Assembly: GCA_947168935.1 (NCBI GenBank)
Contig: CAMVNV010000011.1
Coordinates: 1 to 44,853 of the forward strand
From: an uncultured Butyrivibrio sp.
Lineage (GTDB): Bacteria; Bacillota; Clostridia; Lachnospirales; Lachnospiraceae
Reading direction: 5' to 3'
Length of the DNA stretch: 44,853 nucleotides
A program made the position numbers and the translations under genes. Below the pieces are notes generated by a model. It had not been told where the DNA came from, did no database searches, and was given only the letters and a program-made list of their open reading frames with translations. The stretch's first letter is position 1. Each line of letters opens with the position of its first letter. Below are positions 8,432 through 16,075 of the stretch, piece after piece.

Positions 8432-9880
8432 ATGTTAGGTTCAATAAAAAAGACAATCGCATATGCCAAAAGAAACGGCGTATCTGCAGCATATTATGCT
8501 GTAAGAGAAAGACTTGAGGATCAAAAGAAAGAATATAGCTACGAACCGGTTTCTTCTGAAGAGCTTTCAAAGCAAAAGATAGAGATGGATAAGGTTACGA
8601 AGCAGGAGAGAGCTCCACTTTTTAGTATCCTGGTTCCATGCTATAATACTAATCCTGACTTTTTTATACAAATGATAGAGTCTGTTAAAACGCAGACCTA
8701 TACCAAATGGGAACTTATACTGGCAGATGCCTCTGAAGATAACAGCTTAGAGAAACTTATAGATAAGCGTAATCTGGAAGACTCCAGAATAAGGTATATC
8801 CATCTTGATAATAATGGCGGAATATCGGTTAACACTAATGAAGCTGTAAAAGCAGCTGGCGGAGATTATTGCTGTCTTCTTGATCATGATGACGTTTTAA
8901 CTCCCGATGCTTTATACTATTTTGCCAAAGAAATCCTTAAAGATATGGAAAGGACGGCAATAGAAAAGCCTTCAAAGTGTGCTATAGGCCTCATCTATTC
9001 AGATGAGGATAAGTGTGACACTAACATGACAAGGTTTTATGAACCAAACATAAAGCCTGATTACAACCTTGATTACCTTCTTTCCAATAATTATATATGT
9101 CACTTTACGGCAATTAAGACCAGCATACTTAAAGCAAGTCTATTCAGAAAAGAATACGACGGAGCTCAGGATTTCGATGTGATACTAAGAACCTGCCTTT
9201 CTTTTTCTTTTAGAAATGAGGAAAAAAATATAAGGCATATCGGAAAAGTACTGTATCACTGGAGATGCCATGAAGATTCTACAGCTGCTAATCCTGCCAG
9301 TAAGAAATACGCTTATGAAGCAGGCAGATCTGCTGTTGAGAATGTAATGCAGGCTAGCGGCTTTAACGTGCGCGTAAGTGAGCTTATGCATGTTGGCTTT
9401 TACAGGGTAGAATATCCTGATGGAATATTCCGCACAAGGAAGGATATTGGCGTTGTTGGCGGAAAGCTTACAGACAAAAAGGGAACTTTAGTAGGAGGAA
9501 TCTATCAGGAAGATGGAACACCTCTTTACTATGGACTACATAAGGGCTTTAGCGGAGGCTTCCAGCATGTGGCAGCATGCCAGCAGGATGCTTTTGCAGT
9601 TGACCTTAGATGCATGAGGATCAGGAAAAAGCTTCGTCCCCTTCTTAAGGAAATTACAGGACTTAGCTACCATAGCAATAAAGAAATCCTGAAACAAAGA
9701 AGTGTGGATGCTGATCCTGAGGACGAAACAGTATTAAAAATCCATGGAAAGCATATTGTGATCCCTCCGGACTGGGATGAAGACAAGATCAGAAATGAGA
9801 GCATAAGATTCTGCAAAGCGGTAAAGCATCTTGGATACCGCATTGTATGGGATCCGCAGATGTCAGAAATAAGAGGATAA
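8432..9880 (+). CDS. GT2 family glycosyltransferase
   Basis: 482 residues. An N-terminal basic segment of about 60 residues is followed by a GT-A domain: FSILVPCYNTNPDFFIQMIE, LILADASED, GGISVNTNEAV, the metal-binding DHDDVLTPDALYYF, then YSDEDK, PNIKPDYNLDYLLSNNYI and a GAQDFD acidic motif. It closely resembles the first GT2 domain of the enzyme at 4386-6401, but has only one GT domain. The last 150 or so residues resemble a truncated second half that has lost its own DXD motif, so it may have arisen from a double-domain ancestor. The start has AGAGG a few nt upstream. It is co-directional with and 12 nt from the next GT gene. Sugar specificity is unknown. Confidence 0.85.
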   Translation: MLGSIKKTIAYAKRNGVSAAYYAVRERLEDQKKEYSYEPVSSEELSKQKIEMDKVTKQERAPLFSILVPCYNTNPDFFIQMIESVKTQTYTKWELILADASEDNSLEKLIDKRNLEDSRIRYIHLDNNGGISVNTNEAVKAAGGDYCCLLDHDDVLTPDALYYFAKEILKDMERTAIEKPSKCAIGLIYSDEDKCDTNMTRFYEPNIKPDYNLDYLLSNNYICHFTAIKTSILKASLFRKEYDGAQDFDVILRTCLSFSFRNEEKNIRHIGKVLYHWRCHEDSTAANPASKKYAYEAGRSAVENVMQASGFNVRVSELMHVGFYRVEYPDGIFRTRKDIGVVGGKLTDKKGTLVGGIYQEDGTPLYYGLHKGFSGGFQHVAACQQDAFAVDLRCMRIRKKLRPLLKEITGLSYHSNKEILKQRSVDADPEDETVLKIHGKHIVIPPDWDEDKIRNESIRFCKAVKHLGYRIVWDPQMSEIRG

Positions 9881-9892
9881 CATATAAAAACA

Positions 9893-10882
9893 ATGTCAAA
9901 GACAACCGTAATAATCCCAAATTATAATGGGATGAAGTATATAAAAGACTGCATAGAATCACTTCTTGTCCAGACTTTGCCCTCAGATATAATCATCATA
10001 GATAACGCTTCAACAGATGGAAGTGTGGAGTTTCTTAAAGATAATTACGACAAAGAGCTTACCTGCAAGGATGGAACCAGGATCTTGAGCAGAGTAGTGT
10101 GCCTTGATTCAAATACAGGTTTTTCTAATGCAGTTAATAAAGGAATAGAGCTTGCAAAGACAGACTATGTTTTTCTTTTGAACAATGACACAGTTTGTCA
10201 TAAGGACTGTATAGAAAAACTTGAAAATGCCATGAATCATAAGAAAAAGGCTTTTTCTGTGCAGGCACTTATGGTATCTTTAAAGAACCCGAACATTGTT
10301 GATGATAGTGGAGACTATTACAGCGCCATTGGATGGGCATTTACTGATGGTAAAGATAAGCCTGCAGATGGCTTTACAAAAAGAAAAATGATCACATCAT
10401 CATGCGCGGGTGCTGCTATTTACAGAAAAAATGTATTTGATATAATTGGCGGATTTGACGTCGCACATTTTTGCTACCTTGAAGATGTCGATGTTGGTAT
10501 AAGAGCTAAAGTATATGGATACGTGAATCTACTTGAGCCGCAGGCTCTCGTCCTTCACGCAGGAAGTGCAACATCAGGTTCAAGATATAATGAGTTTAAG
10601 CAAAAGCTTACAGCAGGAAATAATATTTATCTTATCTATAAAAATTTTCCTGCACTTATGATCATATTAAATCTTCCGCTTATATTACTCGGAATCATTA
10701 TTAAAGCGGTATTTTTTGCAAAAAAAGGCCTCGGGAAGGCTTATTTTCAAGGATTATCCCAGGGATTTGATAAGATTGTCAAAAACCGGGATAAAAAAGT
10801 CAGATTTAAAGCTGACAATCTGAAGAATTATTTTAATCTTCAGATAGAATTGTGGGTCAATACGATCAAGAGATTTATCTGA
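9893..10882 (+). CDS. GT2 glycosyltransferase, rhamnosyltransferase WbbL-like
   Basis: 329 residues. The GT-A core begins TTVIIPNYNGMKYIKDCIES with IIDNASTDGS, NTGFSNAVNKGI, the metal-binding LLNNDTV, a SSCAGAAIYRK acceptor segment and YLEDVDVGIRAKVYGY as the catalytic base region. The C-terminal 90 residues contain a hydrophobic stretch (ALMIILNLPLILLGIIIKAV) that probably sits at the membrane, as in WbbL-type rhamnosyltransferases. The ribosome binding site is weak. It lies between another GT gene and the initiating sugar phosphotransferase, so it may add the second or a later sugar of the repeat unit. The rhamnose assignment is by family resemblance only. Confidence 0.85.
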   Translation: MSKTTVIIPNYNGMKYIKDCIESLLVQTLPSDIIIIDNASTDGSVEFLKDNYDKELTCKDGTRILSRVVCLDSNTGFSNAVNKGIELAKTDYVFLLNNDTVCHKDCIEKLENAMNHKKKAFSVQALMVSLKNPNIVDDSGDYYSAIGWAFTDGKDKPADGFTKRKMITSSCAGAAIYRKNVFDIIGGFDVAHFCYLEDVDVGIRAKVYGYVNLLEPQALVLHAGSATSGSRYNEFKQKLTAGNNIYLIYKNFPALMIILNLPLILLGIIIKAVFFAKKGLGKAYFQGLSQGFDKIVKNRDKKVRFKADNLKNYFNLQIELWVNTIKRFI

Positions 10883-10907
10883 TGATCCAAACAGGGGACG
10901 GAGTATT

Positions 10908-12311
10908 ATGATAAAGAACAATCAGAAGCAGCTAAACAGGATCCAGGTCCTTTTAGATGCAGTGACAGTTGCGCTTGCATATGTGCTGTCATACTATATC
11001 AGATTTTATTCCATATTTGTCGACAGCTATGAGCTTGAAGTTGCGCTTCCAAGGGAAGTGTATTTTAGCGTACTCTATATTCTGATCCCTGCATATCTTG
11101 TTCTTTATAACATGACCAATCTTTATACCCCGCGAAGGTCCGGTAAGGTTGGAAGTGAGATCCGAAACATTATTGAAGCCAATATTCTTGGCGCTCTTGG
11201 ATTTGTAGCAGGACTTTACATTATCCATCAGGAGCACTTTTCCAGAAAACTTATTGCGGTATTTTTTGTAGTAAATATCATTATTATGTCCCTTTCAAGG
11301 GTGTCTCTGCGCAAGATCCTCAGGTTCATGCGTAAAAAGGGATATAACTTAAAGCACGTGCTTCTAGTTGGATATTCAAGATCTGCTGAAGCCTATATCT
11401 GTAGAATAGAAGAAAATCCTCAGTGGGGATATGTAGTCAACGGAGTTCTTGATAACAGGATCCCTGTTGGAACTGCCTATCATGGAGTTAAGGTAATAGG
11501 TGAGATCGATCAGCTGAGCGAACTAATAAGTGCCAACTCTTATGATGAGATAGCGATCACACTTTCACTTGATTATTACGACTTACTTGAAGAGCTTGTA
11601 TCCTGCTGTGAAAAGTCAGGAGTACATACCAAGTTCATACCAGACTACACATCTCTTTTCCCAAGTAATCCATATACAGAGGATCTTGAAGGCCTTCCTG
11701 TCATCAATATAAGGTATGTGCCTCTCACAGATACCGGAAACAGAATTGTAAAAAGAATCATAGACATAATTGGTGCTCTGGTTGCGATAATACTCTTTTC
11801 ACCCATTATGCTTTTTGCAGTTATCGGCATCAAGCTCACATCAAAGGGACCTATTATTTTCAAGCAGGAAAGAGTTGGTCTTGGCGGTAAGAACTTCATG
11901 ATGTACAAGTTTCGTACAATGGAAGTTCAGACCAAAAAAGAAGAAGCTAAAGGCTGGACAACCAAGAATGATCCAAGAGTAACTAAGATCGGAAGATTTT
12001 TAAGAAGTCATAACATAGACGAAACACCGCAGTTTTTCAATGTTTTATTTGGAACAATGTCTCTTGTTGGACCAAGGCCTGAGCGTCCACAGTTTGTTGA
12101 GAAGTTCAGGGAAGAGATCCCGAGATATATGGTCAAGCACCAGGTTCGCCCCGGAATTACAGGCTGGGCACAGGTTAACGGCTATAGGGGAGATACTTCG
12201 ATCCGTAAGCGAATAGATTATGATATTTACTATATAGAAGACTGGTCAGTTGGTTTTGATCTGAAAATTCTTTTTGGAACATTTTTTCATGGAAAAAAGA
12301 ATGCATATTGA
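10908..12311 (+). CDS. undecaprenyl-phosphate sugar phosphotransferase (WbaP/CpsE type)
   Basis: 467 residues. The N-terminal half has about four or five membrane segments and a CoA-binding-like region (HVLLVGYSRSAEAYICRIEE). The C-terminal half is the bacterial sugar transferase domain: KRIIDIIGALVAIILFSPIM, the KGPIIFKQERVGLGGK and MYKFRTM motifs, then ETPQFFNVLFGTMSLVGPRP and RPGITGWAQVNGYRG. Such enzymes transfer hexose-1-phosphate from UDP-sugar to undecaprenyl phosphate at the inner face of the membrane, starting a lipid-linked glycan. It is the initiating enzyme for this locus. GGGG/GGAG elements precede the ATG. Glucose or galactose as the substrate is not resolved. Confidence 0.92.
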   Translation: MIKNNQKQLNRIQVLLDAVTVALAYVLSYYIRFYSIFVDSYELEVALPREVYFSVLYILIPAYLVLYNMTNLYTPRRSGKVGSEIRNIIEANILGALGFVAGLYIIHQEHFSRKLIAVFFVVNIIIMSLSRVSLRKILRFMRKKGYNLKHVLLVGYSRSAEAYICRIEENPQWGYVVNGVLDNRIPVGTAYHGVKVIGEIDQLSELISANSYDEIAITLSLDYYDLLEELVSCCEKSGVHTKFIPDYTSLFPSNPYTEDLEGLPVINIRYVPLTDTGNRIVKRIIDIIGALVAIILFSPIMLFAVIGIKLTSKGPIIFKQERVGLGGKNFMMYKFRTMEVQTKKEEAKGWTTKNDPRVTKIGRFLRSHNIDETPQFFNVLFGTMSLVGPRPERPQFVEKFREEIPRYMVKHQVRPGITGWAQVNGYRGDTSIRKRIDYDIYYIEDWSVGFDLKILFGTFFHGKKNAY

Positions 12312-12469
12312 TGCATGTTCATGCTCCTTTAAGCTACATTTAAGGTGCCCGACTTGTATAAATAAGCGTTTTATGGCAAAATAGACAAGTGGTCAAGGGA
12401 GAATTGTTTTGTTGGAGACCGCAAAATGACCACATTCTATTTTTCAAGGTTGCGGCAAAGGAGAATGAC

Positions 12470-13888
12470 ATGTCGAATTACAATAACCATGAAGGAAGAG
12501 GAAACTATAACAGATCAGGCGATGGTAGACCCACTGGAAGACCTGTAAATAACGGTCAGGGAAGGCCTCAGTATAATGGAAACGGAAGACCTGCTCAGGG
12601 CGCAAGACCACAGCAGGGAAGAGCACCTCAGGGAAGATACCCGCAGCAGGGAGCAAGACCACAGGGTGGCTATTCTCAGGGAAGAGCACCTCAGGGTTAC
12701 GGATACCCACAAGGAAACGGATATTCACAGGGAAGAGCACCTCAGGGAAGATACCCACAGCAGGGAGCAAGACCACAGGGTGGTTATCAGCAGGGCGGAT
12801 ATCCTCAGGGAGGAAGACCTGCCGCATCCGGACGTGGAAGAAAGAAAAATAATAAAAAGACTATAGCAATCATAGTAGCAGAAGTGCTCGTTATTGCTAT
12901 TCTTGCTGCAGCTGCATATTTTGTATTCATCAAAGCAGGTATTACAAACGTTAAAGAAGTTAAGGTTGATGAAACTGATCTTCAAGAGAATATAGCTGAT
13001 TCAGTTAAAGATAACGAAGCTATGAAAGGATACTGGAATATAGCACTTTTTGGTGTTGACTCAACAAAAGGTATCCTTTCATCAGGAACTCGTTCTGACT
13101 GTATAATCATTGCTTCAATTAATCAGGATACAGGTGAGATAAAGCTTTGCAGTGTATATCGTGATACATATCTTAACCTTACAGAGGACAGAGGTTACAA
13201 CAAGTGTAATGCTGCTTATGCATATGGTGGACCACAGCAGGCTATCAATATGCTTAATACAAACCTTGACCTTGATATCACTGACTTTGTAACTATAGGA
13301 TTTGGTGGTCTTACAGATATCATCAATGAGCTTGGCGGAGTTGAGATTGAAGTTGATGATGCAGAGATTCAGCATATCAACAACTATCAGCAGACAATGG
13401 CCAAGGAACTTGGAATCAGCTATACAGATGTAACTTCTACAGGAATGCAGACACTGGATGGCCTTCAGGCTACCGCATACTGTCGTATCAGATATACAGC
13501 CGGTAATGACTTTGCCCGTGCAGCTCGTCAGAGAGAAGTAATCCAGGCAATCATGGACAAGGCTCATGGCGCAAGTGCAGATACACTTACAAACATTGCC
13601 AATAAGGTATTTGATGAGATGGCTACATCTCTTGAACTTTCCAAGATAATTGAACTTCTTGGTAAGATCAGCAACTACAAGATTGTTGCAGAGGATGGAT
13701 TCCCTCAGGAATCAATGCGTGCTACAGGTAAAGTTGGTGAAGCAAGCGTAGTTGCTCCGATCTCACTTGAATCCAATGTAGTATGGCTCCATGAATTCCT
13801 GTTTGGTGAAACAGGATACACATGTTCTGATACAGTTAAGAGTTATAGCGAATATATATCAGGTAAGACGGCTGGATTGTCCAATTAG
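12470..13888 (+). CDS. LytR-CpsA-Psr family glycopolymer ligase with Q/G/R/P-rich tail
   Basis: About 472 residues. AAAGGAG at 12457-12463 is 6 nt before ATG 12470, so the 27 residues encoded upstream in the same frame are excluded. Residues 1-120 are a low-complexity cytoplasmic tail built on APQGRYPQQGARPQGGY-like repeats, ending in basic RGRKKNNKK. One membrane span follows (IAIIVAEVLVIAILAAAAYF). The extracellular LCP domain has WNIALFGVDS, GTRSDCIIIASIN, CSVYRDTYL, YNKCNAAYAYGG, LGGVEIEVDD and RIRYTAGNDFARAARQREVI with the phosphate-binding Arg residues. LCP enzymes move lipid-linked glycopolymers onto peptidoglycan, which fits the polysaccharide locus. The tail is much longer and more repetitive than usual. 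Confidence 0.92.
   Translation: MSNYNNHEGRGNYNRSGDGRPTGRPVNNGQGRPQYNGNGRPAQGARPQQGRAPQGRYPQQGARPQGGYSQGRAPQGYGYPQGNGYSQGRAPQGRYPQQGARPQGGYQQGGYPQGGRPAASGRGRKKNNKKTIAIIVAEVLVIAILAAAAYFVFIKAGITNVKEVKVDETDLQENIADSVKDNEAMKGYWNIALFGVDSTKGILSSGTRSDCIIIASINQDTGEIKLCSVYRDTYLNLTEDRGYNKCNAAYAYGGPQQAINMLNTNLDLDITDFVTIGFGGLTDIINELGGVEIEVDDAEIQHINNYQQTMAKELGISYTDVTSTGMQTLDGLQATAYCRIRYTAGNDFARAARQREVIQAIMDKAHGASADTLTNIANKVFDEMATSLELSKIIELLGKISNYKIVAEDGFPQESMRATGKVGEASVVAPISLESNVVWLHEFLFGETGYTCSDTVKSYSEYISGKTAGLSN
12614..12787 (+). repeat. intragenic direct repeat coding the LCP tail
   Basis: A segment of about 57 bases beginning CAGGGAAGAGCACCTCAGGG occurs at 12614 and again at 12728 (114-base offset), with a single silent change seen (CCG to CCA). 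A shortened third copy begins near 12677. This in-frame DNA repeat could expand or contract by slippage or recombination and change the tail length. Confidence 0.85.
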
Positions 13889-13924
13889 GATATAGGCTGA
13901 TACCTGATCAAAAAAATTAAACAT

Positions 13925-13974
13925 AAAAGCCTTCAAGGCTTTTGATTGAATGAGCCGGGGATGAACTCCGGCTC
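13925..13974 (+). terminator. tandem hairpins after the LCP gene
   Basis: AAAAGCC-TTCAA-GGCTTTT (13925-13943) has a short T-run inside its 3' arm. It is followed at 13952-13974 by GAGCCGG and CCGGCTC around a 9-nt loop. Together they are probably a termination region, but neither has a long terminal U-tract. Confidence 0.5.
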
Positions 13975-13985
13975 GTCCTATGTGT

Positions 13986-14033
13986 GAGATAAAATTTCTA
14001 AAGAAATTTTACTCTGGCACTAAAAAATAGTGC
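13986..14033 (+). promoter_or_regulatory. two leader hairpins before the GT2 gene
   Basis: TAAAATTTC-TAAA-GAAATTTTA (13990-14011, extended by GAG/CTC with one bulge) and GCACTA-AAAAA-TAGTGC (14017-14033) are perfect inverted repeats. They end exactly at the CAGGGAG ribosome binding site of the next gene, so they may shape translation or stability of that mRNA. Confidence 0.4.
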
Positions 14034-14046
14034 AGGGAGATAATGA

Positions 14047-14976
14047 ATGTACGATATTGATGTCATAATACCTACATACAAACCGGATAAAGAACTGTTT
14101 ACTCTTTTGGACAGACTGAATGAGCAGACACTGGCTCCTTCCAGAATTATTCTTATGAATACTGAGAAGCAGGAGCTTGAAAAACTAATAAGCGATGAAG
14201 AACTCGTTTCAAGATATCCTAATGTGACAGTTTTTCATATATCAAAAAAAGAATTTGATCATGGACGTACAAGACATGAGGGAGTTCTTTTTTCTGATGC
14301 AGAATTTTTTATATGCATGACACAGGATGCAATTCCTGCAGACAGGAACCTTATAGAGGAACTGGCAAAGGCTTTTGATGGAGATGAAAAGCTTGCGGTT
14401 TCATATGCAAGACAGATACCAAGGCCTGATTGCAGTCCAGAAGAGTTATATGCAAGAAAGTTTAATTATTCGGTGACATCAATAAGAAAAACCCAGGATG
14501 ACGTTGAAAAGCTTGGGATCAAAACATATTTTTGCTCAAACGTATGTGCTATGTATAGACGCAGTATATATGACAAGCTTGGCGGTTTTATTAGAAAAGC
14601 TATATTCAATGAGGATATGGTTTATGCAGGAACTGCGATCCAGGCAGGATATGCTACAAGATATGTTCCTGCAGCGGGTGTTGTTCATTCTCACAACTAT
14701 ACATGCATGCAGCAGTTCCATAGGAACTTTGATATAGGCGTATCACAAAAAGATCATCCTGAAATTTTTGAAGGATTATCCAATGAATCTGAAGGCGCAA
14801 AGATGGTAAAGGGAACCATAAGGTATCTTCAGGATATGCATAAAGGATACAGGATTCCGCATTACATACTGCTTGTAGGCAGTAGATACATAGGTTTCAA
14901 ACTTGGAAAAATTTATAAACGCCTTCCCAAGGGTTTTGTAAGAGCATGTAGTCTTAATAAAGACTATTGGAACTAA
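14047..14976 (+). CDS. GT2 rhamnosyltransferase-like protein
   Basis: 309 residues. The GT-A fold starts DIDVIIPTYKPDKELFTLLD. The segment EFDHGRTRHEG is the FDHGxTR motif found in RfbN/RgpB-type rhamnosyltransferases. The metal region is TQDAIPAD and the acidic catalytic motif is IFNEDMVYAGTAIQAGY. The C-terminus is basic and may lie against the membrane. AGGGAG lies about 8 nt before the ATG. It is separated from the LCP gene by hairpins, so it may be transcribed on its own or by readthrough. A rhamnose donor is likely from the family; no dTDP-rhamnose synthesis genes lie in the window. Confidence 0.85.
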   Translation: MYDIDVIIPTYKPDKELFTLLDRLNEQTLAPSRIILMNTEKQELEKLISDEELVSRYPNVTVFHISKKEFDHGRTRHEGVLFSDAEFFICMTQDAIPADRNLIEELAKAFDGDEKLAVSYARQIPRPDCSPEELYARKFNYSVTSIRKTQDDVEKLGIKTYFCSNVCAMYRRSIYDKLGGFIRKAIFNEDMVYAGTAIQAGYATRYVPAAGVVHSHNYTCMQQFHRNFDIGVSQKDHPEIFEGLSNESEGAKMVKGTIRYLQDMHKGYRIPHYILLVGSRYIGFKLGKIYKRLPKGFVRACSLNKDYWN

Positions 14977-14979
14977 GCC

Positions 14980-14997
14980 TTGCAAAATTTGCAAAAT
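14980..14997. promoter_or_regulatory. TTGCAAA palindrome / tandem TTGCAAAAT
   Basis: TTGCAAA-A-TTTGCAA is a perfect 15-bp palindrome (14980-14994), and the same bases also read as two tandem TTGCAAAAT units. It starts 3 nt after the GT stop codon and overlaps the -35 of a candidate relQ promoter, so an operator role is possible. Confidence 0.35.
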
Positions 14998-15018
14998 ATA
15001 CCCATTTGAATGTAATAT
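14989..15018 (+). promoter_or_regulatory. candidate promoter for the alarmone synthetase gene
   Basis: TTGCAA (14989-14994), an 18-nt spacer and TAATAT (15013-15018). The leader to the TTG start at 15158 would be about 130 nt. A TTGACA at 15036-15041 further down has no matching -10. Confidence 0.4.
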
Positions 15019-15157
15019 ATATGTGGGATTGTATTTTGACATAACATTTTTAATAAGAAGTAAAAACTGATCTTAGGGGTATGGTCAGAGCTTCTATGTC
15101 AGAATTTATCAGGTAATAAAAGGGTAAGCAAAATAATTAATAATTGAGGGAACAATC

Positions 15158-15814
15158 TTGGAACTTAAAATAGGGAACGAGCAGGATATTCATACCTGGG
15201 AGCAGGTCACACTCGTCTATCATTCCGCACTTAAACAGATCAATACAAAAATTGAGATTATGAATGATGAATTTCAACAGGTTCATCGTTATAATCCTAT
15301 TGAGCATATCAAGGCAAGGATCAAGACATCTGAAAGCATAGTCAAGAAGCTTAAGCGTCACGGCTATGAATCTACCATTGAAAATATGGTCAAGTATGTT
15401 AATGATATTGCCGGTATAAGAGTAATATGCTCATTTACAAATGATATCTATACGATCGCGGATATTATCAGTAATCAAAGTGACATAAGGATAATAGCTG
15501 TTAAGGATTATATTATGAATCCTAAAGCAAGTGGCTACAGATCATATCATATGGTAGTCACTGTTCCTGTATACCTTTCTGACCGTATCATTGATACTAA
15601 GGTTGAGATACAGATCAGAACTGTAGCTATGGATTTCTGGGCTTCGCTTGAGCACAAGATACAGTACAAGTTCGAAGGAAATGCTCCTACACATATCAAT
15701 ACAGAGCTTTTAGAATGTGCGCATATGGTATCAGAACTGGATGCACGTATGCTTTCTCTTAACAATGAGATTCTGGAGATTGCCAGCAAGTTGGAGAATC
15801 AGAAAATGGAGTAA
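15158..15814 (+). CDS. relQ: small alarmone synthetase, RelQ (YjbM) type
   Basis: 218 residues from TTG 15158, set by GAGGG at 15146-15150 (7 nt gap). It has only the RelA/SpoT synthetase domain and no hydrolase, TGS or ACT domain. The key blocks are HIKARIKTSESIVKKL, VNDIAGIRVICSF, the substrate loop NPKASGYRSYHMVV and VEIQIRTVAMDFWASLEHKI. Enzymes of this class transfer pyrophosphate from ATP to GDP or GTP, giving (p)ppGpp in response to stress, often cell-wall stress. Length and C-terminal helix (ELDARMLSLNNEILEIASKL) match tetrameric RelQ rather than RelP. The next genes are for cell wall work, but a shared transcript is not shown because a structured region follows. Confidence 0.9.
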   Translation: MELKIGNEQDIHTWEQVTLVYHSALKQINTKIEIMNDEFQQVHRYNPIEHIKARIKTSESIVKKLKRHGYESTIENMVKYVNDIAGIRVICSFTNDIYTIADIISNQSDIRIIAVKDYIMNPKASGYRSYHMVVTVPVYLSDRIIDTKVEIQIRTVAMDFWASLEHKIQYKFEGNAPTHINTELLECAHMVSELDARMLSLNNEILEIASKLENQKME

Positions 15815-15817
15815 AAA

Positions 15818-15862
15818 AGCCCATTAATGAGGAGTGCCCGAGCACCTCTCGGCACCCGGGCT
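15818..15862 (+). terminator. nested hairpin after relQ
   Basis: AGCCC (15818-15822) pairs with GGGCT (15858-15862), enclosing AGTGCCCGAG and CTCGGCAC, which can form an inner stem. No T-run follows, so it is a stable 3' structure and only a possible terminator. Confidence 0.4.
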
Positions 15863-15884
15863 ATTATGAAAAAATATCTATCTG

Positions 15885-15912
15885 TTTGTCTGAGTTATTA
15901 ACTATCTATAAT
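15885..15912 (+). promoter_or_regulatory. weak promoter candidate for the coiled-coil/M23 pair
   Basis: TTTGTC (15885-15890) and a perfect TATAAT (15907-15912), with a 16-nt spacer. The leader to 16076 would be about 155 nt. Confidence 0.35.
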
Positions 15913-16075
15913 ATAGACATGTTTTATGTATAAAATGTGAACAAGTAGTAAAAACACAGTTAACATGCACAAAAAATCAAAGCTTCTATAAAAGATGTTG
16001 TGCAAATCATACAAAAACCTATGTGCAATTTTTATACAGTATGTTACCATATCTTCGTTTTTGGGAGGTGCAGCA

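Noticed and set aside
12614-12787. Possible CRISPR-like repeat array
   Set aside because: The repeats are in frame inside a coding region, with no unique spacers of constant length and no cas genes.
15036-15041. Consensus TTGACA upstream of relQ
   Set aside because: No acceptable -10 lies 16-18 nt downstream (AGTAAA at best).
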